Assembly: GCF_003385495.1 (NCBI RefSeq) | Contig: NZ_QNUH01000001.1 | Coordinates: 124,001 to 188,000, forward strand | Length of the DNA stretch: 64,000 nt | Reading direction: 5' to 3' | Source: Chryseobacterium elymi | GTDB taxonomy: Bacteria > Bacteroidota > Bacteroidia > Flavobacteriales > Weeksellaceae | Part shown: piece by piece, positions 9,107 through 18,023 of the stretch | Layout: every line of letters begins with the position of its first letter | Numbering within the stretch: the stretch's first letter is position 1 | The notes under the pieces: generated by a model | The model's input: only the letters and a program-made list of their open reading frames with translations | Told to the model about the DNA's origin: nothing | Database searches by the model: none | Translations under genes and position numbers: made by a program

Positions 9107-9499
9107 ATGAAAAAAGCAATCAGAATCTTAGGAATTTTTATGCTGGTCTTTGTTGCCACATTATCTTTTGCGTCATGTAGTAGTGATGATGATCCTGTAA
9201 ACAACGATTTCTTCGCAGGAACATATAAAGGAAGCATTTCTTATAATGACGGATCTACCAGTAACAGTACAGATAACGGAAGTGTATTTGTAACCAAGAT
9301 CGCGAGCGGGACGAAATATAATTTCGCATTTTCTAACGGTATTCCGGATCTTAACGGAGTGGAATTTCAGCAGCAGGGGGATCATACTCTTGTAATGGTT
9401 GGCTCAAACGCAACATCATATATAAGAATTGACAATAATGAATTGAAGATTTTATATATCAAGGATGGTAAAACCTGGACTGCTAACTGTACACGTTAA
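9107..9499 (+). CDS. Small predicted surface lipoprotein
   Basis: A 130-residue protein with a lipoprotein signal peptide and lipid Cys24. SSDDDP follows directly, a good match to the Flavobacterium-type lipoprotein export signal (Ser plus acidic cluster), so surface exposure is likely. The rest is a small beta-rich domain (FFAGTYKGSISYNDG ... IRIDNNELKILYIKDGKTWTANC) of the lipocalin-like kind often found in Bacteroidota lipoproteins. No ligand or function can be assigned. A terminator hairpin follows. Confidence 0.8.
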   Translation: MKKAIRILGIFMLVFVATLSFASCSSDDDPVNNDFFAGTYKGSISYNDGSTSNSTDNGSVFVTKIASGTKYNFAFSNGIPDLNGVEFQQQGDHTLVMVGSNATSYIRIDNNELKILYIKDGKTWTANCTR

Positions 9500-9522
9500 A
9501 CCAACTACTCATACTTACATAT

Positions 9523-9560
9523 AAGCCTGATCCTATTAAAGAATCAGGCTTATTATATTT
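9523..9560 (+). terminator. Terminator after the small lipoprotein
   Basis: A 9-bp stem (AAGCCTGAT / ATCAGGCTT) with an 11-nt loop, followed by a T-rich tail. Confidence 0.65.
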
Positions 9561-9679
9561 TAAAAGCTTTTTATTAAGTTTTTTTTAAGCAGTAATAAAC
9601 TTTAGTTAAGGTTGAAAATCTTGGATTTTCAGCCTGCTTTTTGTATATCTTTATTCAAGAAAAAAACAAACGTATATCT

Positions 9680-9919
9680 ATGAAAAAATTATTAACAGCA
9701 ATGTCCCTAGCTCTTGGACTGGGATTTGCAACCGCTCAGCAGACTGCTCCGACAGCGCCTCATCACCAAACTGTAAAAAAAGTAAAAGCTCCTGAAGCTA
9801 AAACCGCAAAGCCTGCAGCTAAAATGAAAAAGGACGGAACACCTGACAAAAGGTATAAGGAAAACAAAAAACTGAAAAAAGACGGTACCCCAGATAAAAG
9901 ATACAAAGAAAACAAATAA
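9680..9919 (+). CDS. Small exported protein with two KDGTPDKRYKENK repeats
   Basis: A 79-residue basic protein. The start at 9680 is preferred over an upstream in-frame codon because it begins a clean signal peptide (MKKLLTAMSLALGLGFATAQ). The mature part has an Ala/Lys/Pro-rich linker and then two copies of KKDGTPDKRYKENK joined by KL at the extreme C-terminus. Proteins with this C-terminal repeat are common in Chryseobacterium and relatives, but no function is known to me. The two copies differ at many synonymous positions, so the repeat is old and kept at protein level. A strong terminator follows. Confidence 0.8.
   Translation: MKKLLTAMSLALGLGFATAQQTAPTAPHHQTVKKVKAPEAKTAKPAAKMKKDGTPDKRYKENKKLKKDGTPDKRYKENK
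9829..9916 (+). repeat. Two tandem copies of a 14-residue coding repeat
   Basis: Copies at about 9829-9867 and 9874-9916 encode the same peptide but use different third bases for Gly, Thr, Pro, Asp, Arg, Tyr and Lys codons. Confidence 0.75.
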
Positions 9920-9961
9920 ACTTTAACATATAGTTGTTATTTTCATAATCAAATTTCGAAG

Positions 9962-9991
9962 AACCGGTGAGATCATTCGCCGGTTTTTTTG
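9962..9991 (+). terminator. Terminator after the repeat peptide
   Basis: A 9-bp stem AACCGGTGA / TCGCCGGTT (one G-U pair, 6-nt loop), followed by a run of T. Confidence 0.85.
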
Positions 9992-10037
9992 TGACATATA
10001 TGGTCGAAAAAATGATTTCATATTCTATACTTATTTA

Positions 10038-10045
10038 TAAATTTG
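10038..10045 (+). promoter_or_regulatory. -7 box placed for a leaderless GH3 mRNA
   Basis: TAAATTTG ends 4 nt before the ATG at 10050. With normal spacing, transcription would begin at or next to the start codon. Confidence 0.6.
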
Positions 10046-10049
10046 AAGC

Positions 10050-11549
10050 ATGTTAAATTTCTTCAAGAAAAATGCGGCACTTGTCTGGGCAAAGAAACAT
10101 GTTCAGAAAACCGGGGAATTCAAAAAAAACTCAGTAAAAAATCAGGAGGCACTTTTACTTTCTTTGGTAAAAACGGCTCAGAAAACTCTTTTCGGAAGAG
10201 AACATGATTTTGAAAACATTCAGTCTATCAAAGAATTCCAGGACAGAGTTCCTGTTGCTGATTATGAAGATCTGAAACCTTATATTGAGAGGGTGAAAAA
10301 AGGACAGGCCAATATTCTCTGGACGGAAACTCCTGAATATTTTGCAAAAACCTCCGGCACCACCTCCGGCTCGAAGTATATTCCTATCTCCAAAGAAGGA
10401 ATGCCGTTTCAGATTGCTGGCGCACAGAGTGCGCTGTTCCATTATATCACCCGGAAAAAAAATGCTGATTTTGTGAATGGAAAAATGATCTTTCTGCAGG
10501 GAAGCCCTGAGATGGAGGAAATTTTCGGAATAAAAACAGGACGGCTTTCGGGAATTGTTGCCCACCATATCCCAGCCTATCTCCAAAAAAACCGTCTTCC
10601 GAGCTGGAGCACAAATATTATGGAAGACTGGGAGGCGAAGGTAGATAAGATTATTGAAGAAACGGAAAACGAAAATATGACGTTAATTTCTGGTATTCCG
10701 CCATGGCTCATCATGTATTTCGAAAAGCTTACTGAAAAACACGGTAAAAAGATCAAGCAGCTTTTTCCAAACCTCCAGCTTCTTGTGACAGGTGGCGTGA
10801 ACTACGAGCCATATCGGGATAAAATAAATGACCTGCTGGGTGGAAAAGTGGATATTATCCAGACGTTTCCGGCATCTGAAGGTTTTTTTGCTTTTCAGGA
10901 TGATTACACTAAGGAAGGCCTGCTTCTTTTAACGGATCATGGAATTTTTTATGAGTTTATTCCTTTGGAAGAGTACGGTAAACCCGAAGCCCGAAGATTA
11001 ACGTTAAAGGATATAGAGCTTAATAAAGATTACGCACTGATCCTCACTACAAATTCAGGTTTATGGGCTTACTCAATAGGTGATGTTGTAAGATTCATTG
11101 ATAAAGATCCGTATAGAATCCTGGTGAGTGGGAGAACGAAGCATTTCACCTCTGCTTTCGGAGAACATGTAATCGCCTTTGAAGTAGAGGAAGCAATAAA
11201 AGCTGCCTTAGAAAGACATACAGCTCAGATTATAGAATTCCATCTTGCCCCACAGGTAAATCCTACGGAAGGTCTTCCGTATCATGAATGGCTGATAGAA
11301 TTTGAAAAGGAACCGGAAAATTTAGAATTGTTCAGAAATGAGCTGGACCGTCAGCTTCGCGAGAGAAATACTTACTACGATGATCTTATTACCGGAAATA
11401 TTCTTCAGCCATTACACATTACTCTACTGAAAAGAAACGCTTTCCATGAGTATGCAAAATCGCAGGGCAAATTGGGAGGCCAAAATAAAATACCAAGACT
11501 TGCCAATGACAGAAAAATTGCAGATTTATTGGAAATATACAAACTTTAG
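10050..11549 (+). CDS. GH3 auxin-responsive promoter family protein (acyl-adenylating enzyme)
   Basis: A member of the GH3 branch of the ANL adenylating superfamily. Plant members activate a carboxylic acid with ATP and join it to an amino acid. Substrates of the bacterial homologues are not established. The 499-residue length is typical of the bacterial form. Visible motifs are the phosphate loop YFAKTSGTTSGSKYIPIS at about 98-115, FPASEGFFAFQ near 273, YSIGDVVRF near 343 and GRTKHFTSAFGEH near 360. It appears soluble and cytoplasmic. It is flanked by terminators and unrelated genes, so context does not suggest a substrate. Confidence 0.92.
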   Translation: MLNFFKKNAALVWAKKHVQKTGEFKKNSVKNQEALLLSLVKTAQKTLFGREHDFENIQSIKEFQDRVPVADYEDLKPYIERVKKGQANILWTETPEYFAKTSGTTSGSKYIPISKEGMPFQIAGAQSALFHYITRKKNADFVNGKMIFLQGSPEMEEIFGIKTGRLSGIVAHHIPAYLQKNRLPSWSTNIMEDWEAKVDKIIEETENENMTLISGIPPWLIMYFEKLTEKHGKKIKQLFPNLQLLVTGGVNYEPYRDKINDLLGGKVDIIQTFPASEGFFAFQDDYTKEGLLLLTDHGIFYEFIPLEEYGKPEARRLTLKDIELNKDYALILTTNSGLWAYSIGDVVRFIDKDPYRILVSGRTKHFTSAFGEHVIAFEVEEAIKAALERHTAQIIEFHLAPQVNPTEGLPYHEWLIEFEKEPENLELFRNELDRQLRERNTYYDDLITGNILQPLHITLLKRNAFHEYAKSQGKLGGQNKIPRLANDRKIADLLEIYKL

Positions 11550-11617
11550 AGATATTTTTTCAATTCCAAAAACATATATTAGAAAAAAATTATAAATTTG
11601 AAAAAATAAAAATAATA

Positions 11618-11980
11618 ATGAAAGCATCTGTACTTTTAAAATCATCTTTACTAACATCCTTATTTATAATTTCATCCTGCGCTACGACAAAATACAGCGA
11701 GGACATTTCAAAAAACAATTATTCTAATCTTCAGGCTGGAAAAGTGTATGTTGTTACCATGAAGGATGGTTCTACCAAACAGAAAATGCTATTCCGAAAT
11801 ATAGATGGAGACAACCTTATAGGAACTGCAGGTAAAAAGGACAGTACAGAGGTAATTATCCCGAAATCTAATGTAGCAGCCGTAAAGGACAGATCTAAAG
11901 CAAGAGTAACAGCAGGTGCCACTGTGATTGGTGCAGCCGGCGTTGCAGCTATTGTAATCAGCGCACTGAGAGCAGACTAA
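11618..11980 (+). CDS. Small lipoprotein with a C-terminal hydrophobic segment
   Basis: A 120-residue protein. The signal peptide ends in FIISSC with lipid Cys21. The central part (AGKVYVVTMKDGSTKQKMLFRNIDGDNLIG ... STEVIIPKSNVAAVKD) looks like a small SH3-like beta-barrel. The C-terminus (ARVTAGATVIGAAGVAAIVISALRA) is a Gly/Ala-rich hydrophobic helix that could insert in a membrane. The family is common in Flavobacteriia, with no known role. No close operon partner. Confidence 0.75.
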   Translation: MKASVLLKSSLLTSLFIISSCATTKYSEDISKNNYSNLQAGKVYVVTMKDGSTKQKMLFRNIDGDNLIGTAGKKDSTEVIIPKSNVAAVKDRSKARVTAGATVIGAAGVAAIVISALRAD

Positions 11981-12062
11981 AATAGATTTTATCTTTCGGG
12001 ATCTATATGATTTATCATTCGAAAAAACAGTATATAAGCGGCCTTAAATAAATATTTAGGGC

Positions 12063-12070
12063 TATTTTTG
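12063..12070 (+). promoter_or_regulatory. -7 box placed for a leaderless MFS mRNA
   Basis: TATTTTTG ends 3 nt before the ATG at 12074. The TTG inside this box is in frame with the gene, but it is better read as promoter than as start codon. Confidence 0.55.
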
Positions 12071-12073
12071 TGC

Positions 12074-13309
12074 ATGATTTCCTTTACACCGTTAAAAACA
12101 TTGCAAAATGTTGAATTCAGGAATCTTCTTACGGGAAGATTTTTTATTGTTTTAGCCTTCAGAATGCTCGCAACTTTATTGGGATGGTGGGTGTACCAGT
12201 TAACAAAAGATCCTTTTTCAATAGGCCTGATAGGGCTTTCGGAAGTAATTCCTGCGGTAAGCTGTGCTTTGTATGCAGGTCATGTCATTGATATGAATGA
12301 AAAAAAGAGGCTGCTGCTGATCTGCAATTATACTTATATTTTTCTGATCGGTCTTTTGCTGATCCCTGCTTTCTTCAATGTAGAAATGCATTTTAACGGG
12401 CATGAAATCACTTATTTTATATATGGTGTCATATTTTTCACAGGAATTGCAAGAGCCTTTATAGGACCTATCGTTCCTTCGATGATTCCTAAAATAGTAA
12501 AGAAAGAGAATCTTCCGAATGCAGTAACCCTGAACCAGGCTACATTTCTGATCTCTTCGGTATGCGGACATGCTGCAGGAGGCCTTCTTATCGGGTTTTT
12601 CGGAGTAAAATGGACACTAATCGTTATTATCTCTTTAATATTTATTGCCTCTCTCTTCTTCTGGCAGCTGAAACAGCAGCATTCTGAATATAAAAAGGAG
12701 AATGTAAATGTGGTGGAAAGCATGCGTGAGGGGATTTCCTATATCTTTAAGACAAAAGAAATTTTAGGCGCGCTATGCCTCGATATGTTTGCTGTTCTTT
12801 TTGGAGGGGCTGTCGCTATGATCCCGGTATTTGCCACTGATATTTTAGATGCAGGAGCAGAGGGCTTCGGGCTTCTGAATGCTGCTTCAGATATAGGTTC
12901 TATGTGCATCATCACACTTCTGGCGGTTGTTCCGTTAAGAAAGAATCAAGGCAGGATTCTTCTTGCCGTTGTTGCCGGATTCGGACTTTGCATCATTGGC
13001 TTTGGCCTGTCCAAACTTTACTGGCTGTCCTTTATATTCCTTGTCATGAGCGGAATGCTTGATGGAATTTCGGTGGTAATCAGAGGAACAATAGTTCAGC
13101 TGAAAACCCCTGACAACATTAGAGGACGTGTACTGAGTGTCAATTCTATATTTATCATGTCCAGTAATGAAATGGGTCAGTTTGAAAGCGGTCTGATGGC
13201 AAAAATCCTCGGGGTGGTAAGGTCTGTGGTCTTTGGAGGAACTATGACGGTTTTGGTAGCCCTTCTTGTAGCAAGTACAAATCCCAAGCTGAGGAAAATG
13301 AATTATTAA
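12074..13309 (+). CDS. MFS transporter, EntS/MFS_3-like exporter
   Basis: A 411-residue inner-membrane protein with about 12 hydrophobic segments. It begins LQNVEFRNLLTGRFFIVLAFRML and has the G-[YH]-x-D-[RM] type loop after helix 2 (AGHVIDMNEKKR). The late segment NIRGRVLSVNSIFIMSSNEMGQFESG is typical of the MFS_3 / enterobactin-exporter branch, which suggests small-molecule efflux. The substrate cannot be read from sequence. The ATG at 12074 is preferred to the in-frame TTG at 12068, which lies within the promoter box. Confidence 0.9.
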   Translation: MISFTPLKTLQNVEFRNLLTGRFFIVLAFRMLATLLGWWVYQLTKDPFSIGLIGLSEVIPAVSCALYAGHVIDMNEKKRLLLICNYTYIFLIGLLLIPAFFNVEMHFNGHEITYFIYGVIFFTGIARAFIGPIVPSMIPKIVKKENLPNAVTLNQATFLISSVCGHAAGGLLIGFFGVKWTLIVIISLIFIASLFFWQLKQQHSEYKKENVNVVESMREGISYIFKTKEILGALCLDMFAVLFGGAVAMIPVFATDILDAGAEGFGLLNAASDIGSMCIITLLAVVPLRKNQGRILLAVVAGFGLCIIGFGLSKLYWLSFIFLVMSGMLDGISVVIRGTIVQLKTPDNIRGRVLSVNSIFIMSSNEMGQFESGLMAKILGVVRSVVFGGTMTVLVALLVASTNPKLRKMNY

Positions 13310-13372
13310 ACAATAATTCACTGATTCTTTTAAATATATCACAAAAACTTTAATTTAACTTTAATAATTTTT

Positions 13373-13380
13373 TATATTTG
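13373..13380 (+). promoter_or_regulatory. -7 box of the first T9SS type B gene
   Basis: TATATTTG, 20 bp before the ATG at 13401. No clear -33 box in the AT-rich sequence upstream. Confidence 0.5.
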
Positions 13381-13400
13381 TCTTTTTTAAATCCCCCTTT

Positions 13401-15539
13401 ATGAAAAAAGCATTACTTGTTTTTCTAATCATCTGCTCACGCATTTTATATGCCCAGTCGGATTGCATTAGTGCAATATCTATCTGTGGAAATTCAGATA
13501 TTTCTTATACCCCTTCAGGACCTGGAAATGTACTGGAAGGTATTGGCGCCAATTCCTGCTTAAGTTCTACTGATAATGAACACTTTTCCGTATGGTACAG
13601 CTTTACAGCATCAACTTCCGGAACATTAGCCTTTGTTATTAATCCTAATATTGATACCGACGACTATGATTTTGCCGTCTATGGCCCTACTACAAACGGA
13701 TGTACTTCTTTGAATAATAATAATATTTTTGTAACCCCACTCAGATGTAATTTCAACGGTACAGGTTCATCCCAGGGAAATACAGGCTTACTGTTAACAA
13801 TACCGCCACCACCACCGCCAAACACCAATGGAAGTGCAGGAAACCAGGCCGAATGGAGTCCACATATGGTGGTACAGGCTGGTGAAACGTATTATCTTGT
13901 TGTAGACAACTTCAGAAGTTCTCCGGATGGTTTCTCCTTAACTTGGACGGGTACTGCGAGCTTAAGTTCTGCCTTTAATGATCCTAGCCTTGCTCCGTTT
14001 CCGTTTGTTACTCCGGGACTTCCTGCAGCCAATCCTGCAGATCCGAACGAAGTAACAGTATGTTCACTTGCCACTCCATTCAATTTTACGACACTGAGCA
14101 CAGCAATTATCAATGGCAACAGTCCGGACTTCAAGGTATCTTATCATAAAAATACAAATGATGCTATTACGGGAGGAAACCCTGTTACTACAGAGGTCGT
14201 AAACCTTACAGCAGTTTACTACTATAGAATTGTATATCAAGACCCTGCGAATCCGACAAACCCTATGAATGGCTGTTTTATTACAGGGAAATTCAAATTT
14301 AGAGACGGTGGATTTACACTAAACAATGCCACACTTACAAGCTGCAGCAACAACGGTTCCGGAACAGCAATGTTTGACCTTACCACTGCTACTATAGGTG
14401 CGGGTCCTACTCATACTCTACAGTATTATCCTACCATGTTCGACCTGAACGCAGGAACAAATGAGATCACCAGCCCTACCATCTATCAGTTTGTTTCAGC
14501 TGAAGGAAAAATATTCGTAAAAGCGACCAATGAATTCGGATGTACGGCAACAGCGGAAATAACTCTGAAGTTCCATCCTCTGGTAGCAGTTACTGATACC
14601 TCTTTAAGATCATGTTTTCTTGAAACAAATCCTTCACTGGGAACATTCAATCTGACTACTGCCACGGTAACCACTGTAGTAGGCGCTACTAAAAAGTATT
14701 ATCCTTCTTTAACAGATGCGGTAAACGGAACAAATGAAATTTTAAATTTCTTAGCCTATACCGCTCCAGCCGGAGTAATCTATGTAAAGGTATTTAATGC
14801 ACAGGGATGTTATTCTATTGCAAAAGTAACATTAACTGTACTTTCCCCTGTTTATTCAAATGTGCTTCAGGACAAAATTATCTGTGTTGAAGACAAAACA
14901 ACACTGGACGCAGGCCCTGGATTCAACGGGTATGAATGGAGCACAGGAGCAACTACGCAGACTATCAATAATGTAGGTGTAGGAACATACTGGGTTAAAT
15001 TAAAAACCGGCGACTGTATCACATTACAGGCTGTAAAAGTATACGCTTCTGAACAACCGGTTGTTTCAAACATTGACATTTCCAGCAATACGATAACTGT
15101 AAATGTTATTGCCGGAGCTCCTGAATACAAATACTCTATGGATAACATCAACTGGCAGGATTCTAACATCTTTACCAATGTTTCAAGAGGAAACCATACT
15201 ATATATGTAAAAGATGCTTATGATTGCGAACCTATTGAGATAACAGTTGTTGTCCCTAACCTTATTAATGTTATCACTCCAAACGGAGATGGCGTAAATG
15301 ATGTAATAGATTATTCAGCATTATCCGGTAAAAACGGACTTATATTCAGTATCTTCGACAGATATGGTACTAAAATCCACCAGGCTGATAAGTCTAACGG
15401 GTACAAATGGGACGGAACGGTAGGCGGTAAAAAAATTCCAACAGGAACTTACTGGTACTCTGTAACATGGAACGAAAATGACAAAAAGAATACTCCATTT
15501 AAATTCTCAGGTTGGGTAATGGTAAAAAACAGAGAATAA
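13401..15539 (+). CDS. Large secreted surface protein with T9SS type B sorting domain (copy 1)
   Basis: A 712-residue protein exported by Sec and then the type IX system. The signal peptide ends near residue 19 (ILYAQ). An N-terminal beta-sandwich (about 20-195) contains SVWYSF, DDYDFAVYGPTTNGC and a six-proline run. Then come two modules of about 85 residues of the form CxNNGxGxxFDLTTA ... KYYPS ... GCxxxAKVTLT, a GPGFNGYEWSTGATT module, a SprB-like module, and the C-terminal ITPNGDGVNDVIDYSAL ... WNENDKKN type B signal. The N-terminal part matches copy 2, but the C-terminal half matches copy 4. Adhesion or gliding-related surface function is likely. Confidence 0.9.
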   Translation: MKKALLVFLIICSRILYAQSDCISAISICGNSDISYTPSGPGNVLEGIGANSCLSSTDNEHFSVWYSFTASTSGTLAFVINPNIDTDDYDFAVYGPTTNGCTSLNNNNIFVTPLRCNFNGTGSSQGNTGLLLTIPPPPPPNTNGSAGNQAEWSPHMVVQAGETYYLVVDNFRSSPDGFSLTWTGTASLSSAFNDPSLAPFPFVTPGLPAANPADPNEVTVCSLATPFNFTTLSTAIINGNSPDFKVSYHKNTNDAITGGNPVTTEVVNLTAVYYYRIVYQDPANPTNPMNGCFITGKFKFRDGGFTLNNATLTSCSNNGSGTAMFDLTTATIGAGPTHTLQYYPTMFDLNAGTNEITSPTIYQFVSAEGKIFVKATNEFGCTATAEITLKFHPLVAVTDTSLRSCFLETNPSLGTFNLTTATVTTVVGATKKYYPSLTDAVNGTNEILNFLAYTAPAGVIYVKVFNAQGCYSIAKVTLTVLSPVYSNVLQDKIICVEDKTTLDAGPGFNGYEWSTGATTQTINNVGVGTYWVKLKTGDCITLQAVKVYASEQPVVSNIDISSNTITVNVIAGAPEYKYSMDNINWQDSNIFTNVSRGNHTIYVKDAYDCEPIEITVVVPNLINVITPNGDGVNDVIDYSALSGKNGLIFSIFDRYGTKIHQADKSNGYKWDGTVGGKKIPTGTYWYSVTWNENDKKNTPFKFSGWVMVKNRE

Positions 15540-15548
15540 CCAAAAATA

Positions 15549-15574
15549 AAACCGCTCTAAGGGGCGGTTTTTTT
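15549..15574 (+). terminator. Terminator after T9SS copy 1
   Basis: The stem AAACCGCTC / GGGCGGTTT (one G-U pair), followed by a T run. Confidence 0.85.
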
Positions 15575-15634
15575 AACATAAATGCTGATAACTAATTTTG
15601 CTTAAATCTAGTTTCACAAAAATCATTTTTAAAC

Positions 15635-17758
15635 ATGAAAAAAACATTACTTCTTTTAATTTTATTTATAGCACAGGGGTTTTATGCACAGTCGGACTGC
15701 GTCACGGCAATTCCGCTCTGCGGAAATTCGGACATCTTCTATACGCCGACAGGACACGGAAATATTGAAGAGGAGCTATCTGAAAATGGATGCCTGAGCA
15801 GCGATGAAAATTATTCAGTATGGTATACTTTTACGGTCGCAACATCAGGTACCCTTGCATTTACTATTAATCCCAATGTTAACACCGATGATTATGACTT
15901 TGCCGTGTATGGCCCTACAACCAATGGCTGCACCTCTTTAAATAGCGGCAACACCTTTGTTACACCGCTAAGATGTAATTACTACGGTACAGGTGCTTCA
16001 CAGGGAAATACAGGTCTTTCTTTAACAATACCGCCGCCACCGCCGCCAAATACCGATGGAAGTGCAGGAAACCAGGCTGAATGGAGCCCGCATATGGTAG
16101 TACAGGCCGGTGAAACCTATTATCTTATTGTAGACAACTTCAGAAGTTCACCCAATGGATTCTCACTGACCTGGACAGGTACCGCAAGCTTAAGCTCTGC
16201 ATTCAACAATCCTACTCTGGCACCTAACCCTTTTATCCCACCAGGCATCCCTGCAGCTGACCCGACAGACCCTTCAACGGTTATGGTATGCGGGCTTCCA
16301 TCACAATTTAATTTTACTACTCTTACCCCTGGTATTATCAATGGAAATAACTCCAATTTCCAGGTTACTTACCATGATAATACCAACGATGTTGTAACAG
16401 GAGAAGATCCTCTTACCATTGCAACGGTAAATGCAACAACCGATTATTACTACAGAATCCGATATCTGGATCCCGACGATCCTAACAATGTGGTCAACAA
16501 ATGCTTTATAAGCGGTAAGTTCAAGTTTGTAGATGCCAGCATCACAGCGAAAAATGCAACTATTTTCGCATGTAATAACAATGGTGAAGGTACAGGAAAA
16601 TTTGACCTGACAACGGCAGATGTGTTCACCGGAACGGTTACGAAAAAATACTATCCTACCTTAGCTGATCTGAACGCTGACACCAATGAAATTACTAACC
16701 CTACCGATTATATTTCCCCAGAAAAAATCGTATATGTTAAAGTAATTTCCGCCTTTGGGTGTACAGCAACAGCAGCAATTACATTAACATACCATCCGGT
16801 TGTTGCCCTAAGGGATGCGCTAATGGAAGAATGTTATATTGAAAATGACATTATGCAGGCTAGATTTGACCTGACAACAGCTAATGTAGGCGATATAGCA
16901 GGGCAGACAAAAAAATTCTATAAGACATTAAATGACGCTAAAGCGGAAACCAATCCTATTGCCGCTCCGAATACTTATCTTACAACAAGCACTGAAGTAT
17001 ATGTAAGAGTTACCAATGCCAATCAATGTTACTCTATTGCCAAAATCACACTAAAAGTTCTTCCTCCGGTAAAATCTGCTGTGCTGAAAGACAAAACAAT
17101 TTGTGCGGAAGCAAAGACAACTTTGGACGCAGGACCTGGATTCGACGGATACGAATGGAGCACCGGCGATACTACACAAGCTATCAATAACGCAGGAATA
17201 GGAGTTTATTGGGTGAAGCTGAAAACCGGGAAATGTTTTACGCTTCAGACTGTAACTATTTTTGCTTCTTCGCAACCGGTAATCTCCAGTGTAGATATCA
17301 GCAACAATACCATCACTGTGAACGCTTCAGGTGGAACTCCTCCTTATATGTATTCAATAGATGGTACCAACTGGCAGTCGACTAACACGTTCAGTGGACT
17401 TCCTAGAGGGGATAATAAGATATTTTTGAAGGATTCTTACGACTGTAATCCTGTTCAGATCACCATCACTGTACCGAATCTGATCAATGCGATCACTCCG
17501 AACGGAGATAAGATCAACGATGAAATTGACTACTCTGCTCTGTCTTACAAGAAAAACCTTGTTTTCATCGTATATGACAGATACGGAAACAAGCTTTATG
17601 AAGCTAATAAGATGAGAGATTATAAATGGGACGGAACAGCTTCCGGTAAGAAAATACCTACCGGTACTTACTGGTATACCATTTCATGGAACGAAAACGA
17701 CAAGAACAATACTGAAACGAAATATTCAGGATGGATACTGTTGAAGAATAAAGAATAA
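15635..17758 (+). CDS. Large secreted surface protein with T9SS type B sorting domain (copy 2)
   Basis: A 707-residue paralogue of the gene just upstream. The signal peptide ends at about residue 19 (GFYAQ). The N-terminal domain is nearly the same as copy 1 (DDYDFAVYGPTTNGC, the six-proline run, NQAEWSPHMVVQAGETYYL). Two internal beta modules follow, then GPGFDGYEWSTGDTT, a GGTPPYMYSIDG module and the type B signal ITPNGDKINDEIDYSAL. The C-terminal 90 residues (KKNLVFIVYDRYGNKLYEAN) resemble copy 3, not copy 1. It has its own TAATTTTG box at 15593-15600 and its own terminator, so it is an independent transcription unit. Confidence 0.9.
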   Translation: MKKTLLLLILFIAQGFYAQSDCVTAIPLCGNSDIFYTPTGHGNIEEELSENGCLSSDENYSVWYTFTVATSGTLAFTINPNVNTDDYDFAVYGPTTNGCTSLNSGNTFVTPLRCNYYGTGASQGNTGLSLTIPPPPPPNTDGSAGNQAEWSPHMVVQAGETYYLIVDNFRSSPNGFSLTWTGTASLSSAFNNPTLAPNPFIPPGIPAADPTDPSTVMVCGLPSQFNFTTLTPGIINGNNSNFQVTYHDNTNDVVTGEDPLTIATVNATTDYYYRIRYLDPDDPNNVVNKCFISGKFKFVDASITAKNATIFACNNNGEGTGKFDLTTADVFTGTVTKKYYPTLADLNADTNEITNPTDYISPEKIVYVKVISAFGCTATAAITLTYHPVVALRDALMEECYIENDIMQARFDLTTANVGDIAGQTKKFYKTLNDAKAETNPIAAPNTYLTTSTEVYVRVTNANQCYSIAKITLKVLPPVKSAVLKDKTICAEAKTTLDAGPGFDGYEWSTGDTTQAINNAGIGVYWVKLKTGKCFTLQTVTIFASSQPVISSVDISNNTITVNASGGTPPYMYSIDGTNWQSTNTFSGLPRGDNKIFLKDSYDCNPVQITITVPNLINAITPNGDKINDEIDYSALSYKKNLVFIVYDRYGNKLYEANKMRDYKWDGTASGKKIPTGTYWYTISWNENDKNNTETKYSGWILLKNKE

Positions 17759-17774
17759 GTTTATTTTTAGTCAT

Positions 17775-17806
17775 AAAAAGACTGTCAGTTGTGACAGTCT
17801 TTTTTA
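17775..17806 (+). terminator. Terminator after T9SS copy 2
   Basis: A perfect 13-bp stem AAAAAGACTGTCA / TGACAGTCTTTTT with a GTTG loop and a T tail. Confidence 0.9.
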
Positions 17807-17896
17807 TTTATCAGCTCAGCCATTCACTTCAACATTTGAAATAAAAAAATTATTAATCATTTTCACTTCGATGAATAGCACTTATTGAATTTTTTC

Positions 17897-17990
17897 TATT
17901 TTTGATCCCCGCTTTTTACTAACACACATTTACGTTCTGCCGCTATGGATTGCGGCAGGATTGCTGATAACTTGTTAGTTACTATTTTTT
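17897..17990 (+). ncRNA. Candidate small structured RNA (or structured leader) upstream of dnaB
   Basis: A TATTTTTG promoter-like box at 17897-17904 is followed by a nested structure. The outer stem is ACTAACA / TGTTAGT (17918-17924 with 17973-17979). The inner stem CTGCCGC / GCGGCAG (17937-17943 with 17952-17958) has an 8-nt loop and extends by two more pairs. A T-rich run follows (17983-18000), before a separate -7 box for dnaB. The GC-rich hairpin stands out in AT-rich intergenic DNA. No clear -33 box precedes it, and the family is not recognised. Confidence 0.4.
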
Positions 17991-18011
17991 AATTATTTTT
18001 TTTAAATAAAC

Positions 18012-18019
18012 TATCTTTG
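18012..18019 (+). promoter_or_regulatory. -7 box placed for a leaderless dnaB mRNA
   Basis: TATCTTTG ends 4 nt before the dnaB ATG. The same arrangement (TATCTTTG, 4 nt, ATG) occurs at xrtF. Confidence 0.6.
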
Positions 18020-18023
18020 CATC

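Noticed and set aside
12068..12073. TTG start for the MFS gene
   Set aside because: It is part of the TATTTTTG promoter box; ATG at 12074 fits better.
17918..17979. tRNA gene upstream of dnaB
   Set aside because: The fold has only two nested stems and lacks T-loop, anticodon and acceptor features.
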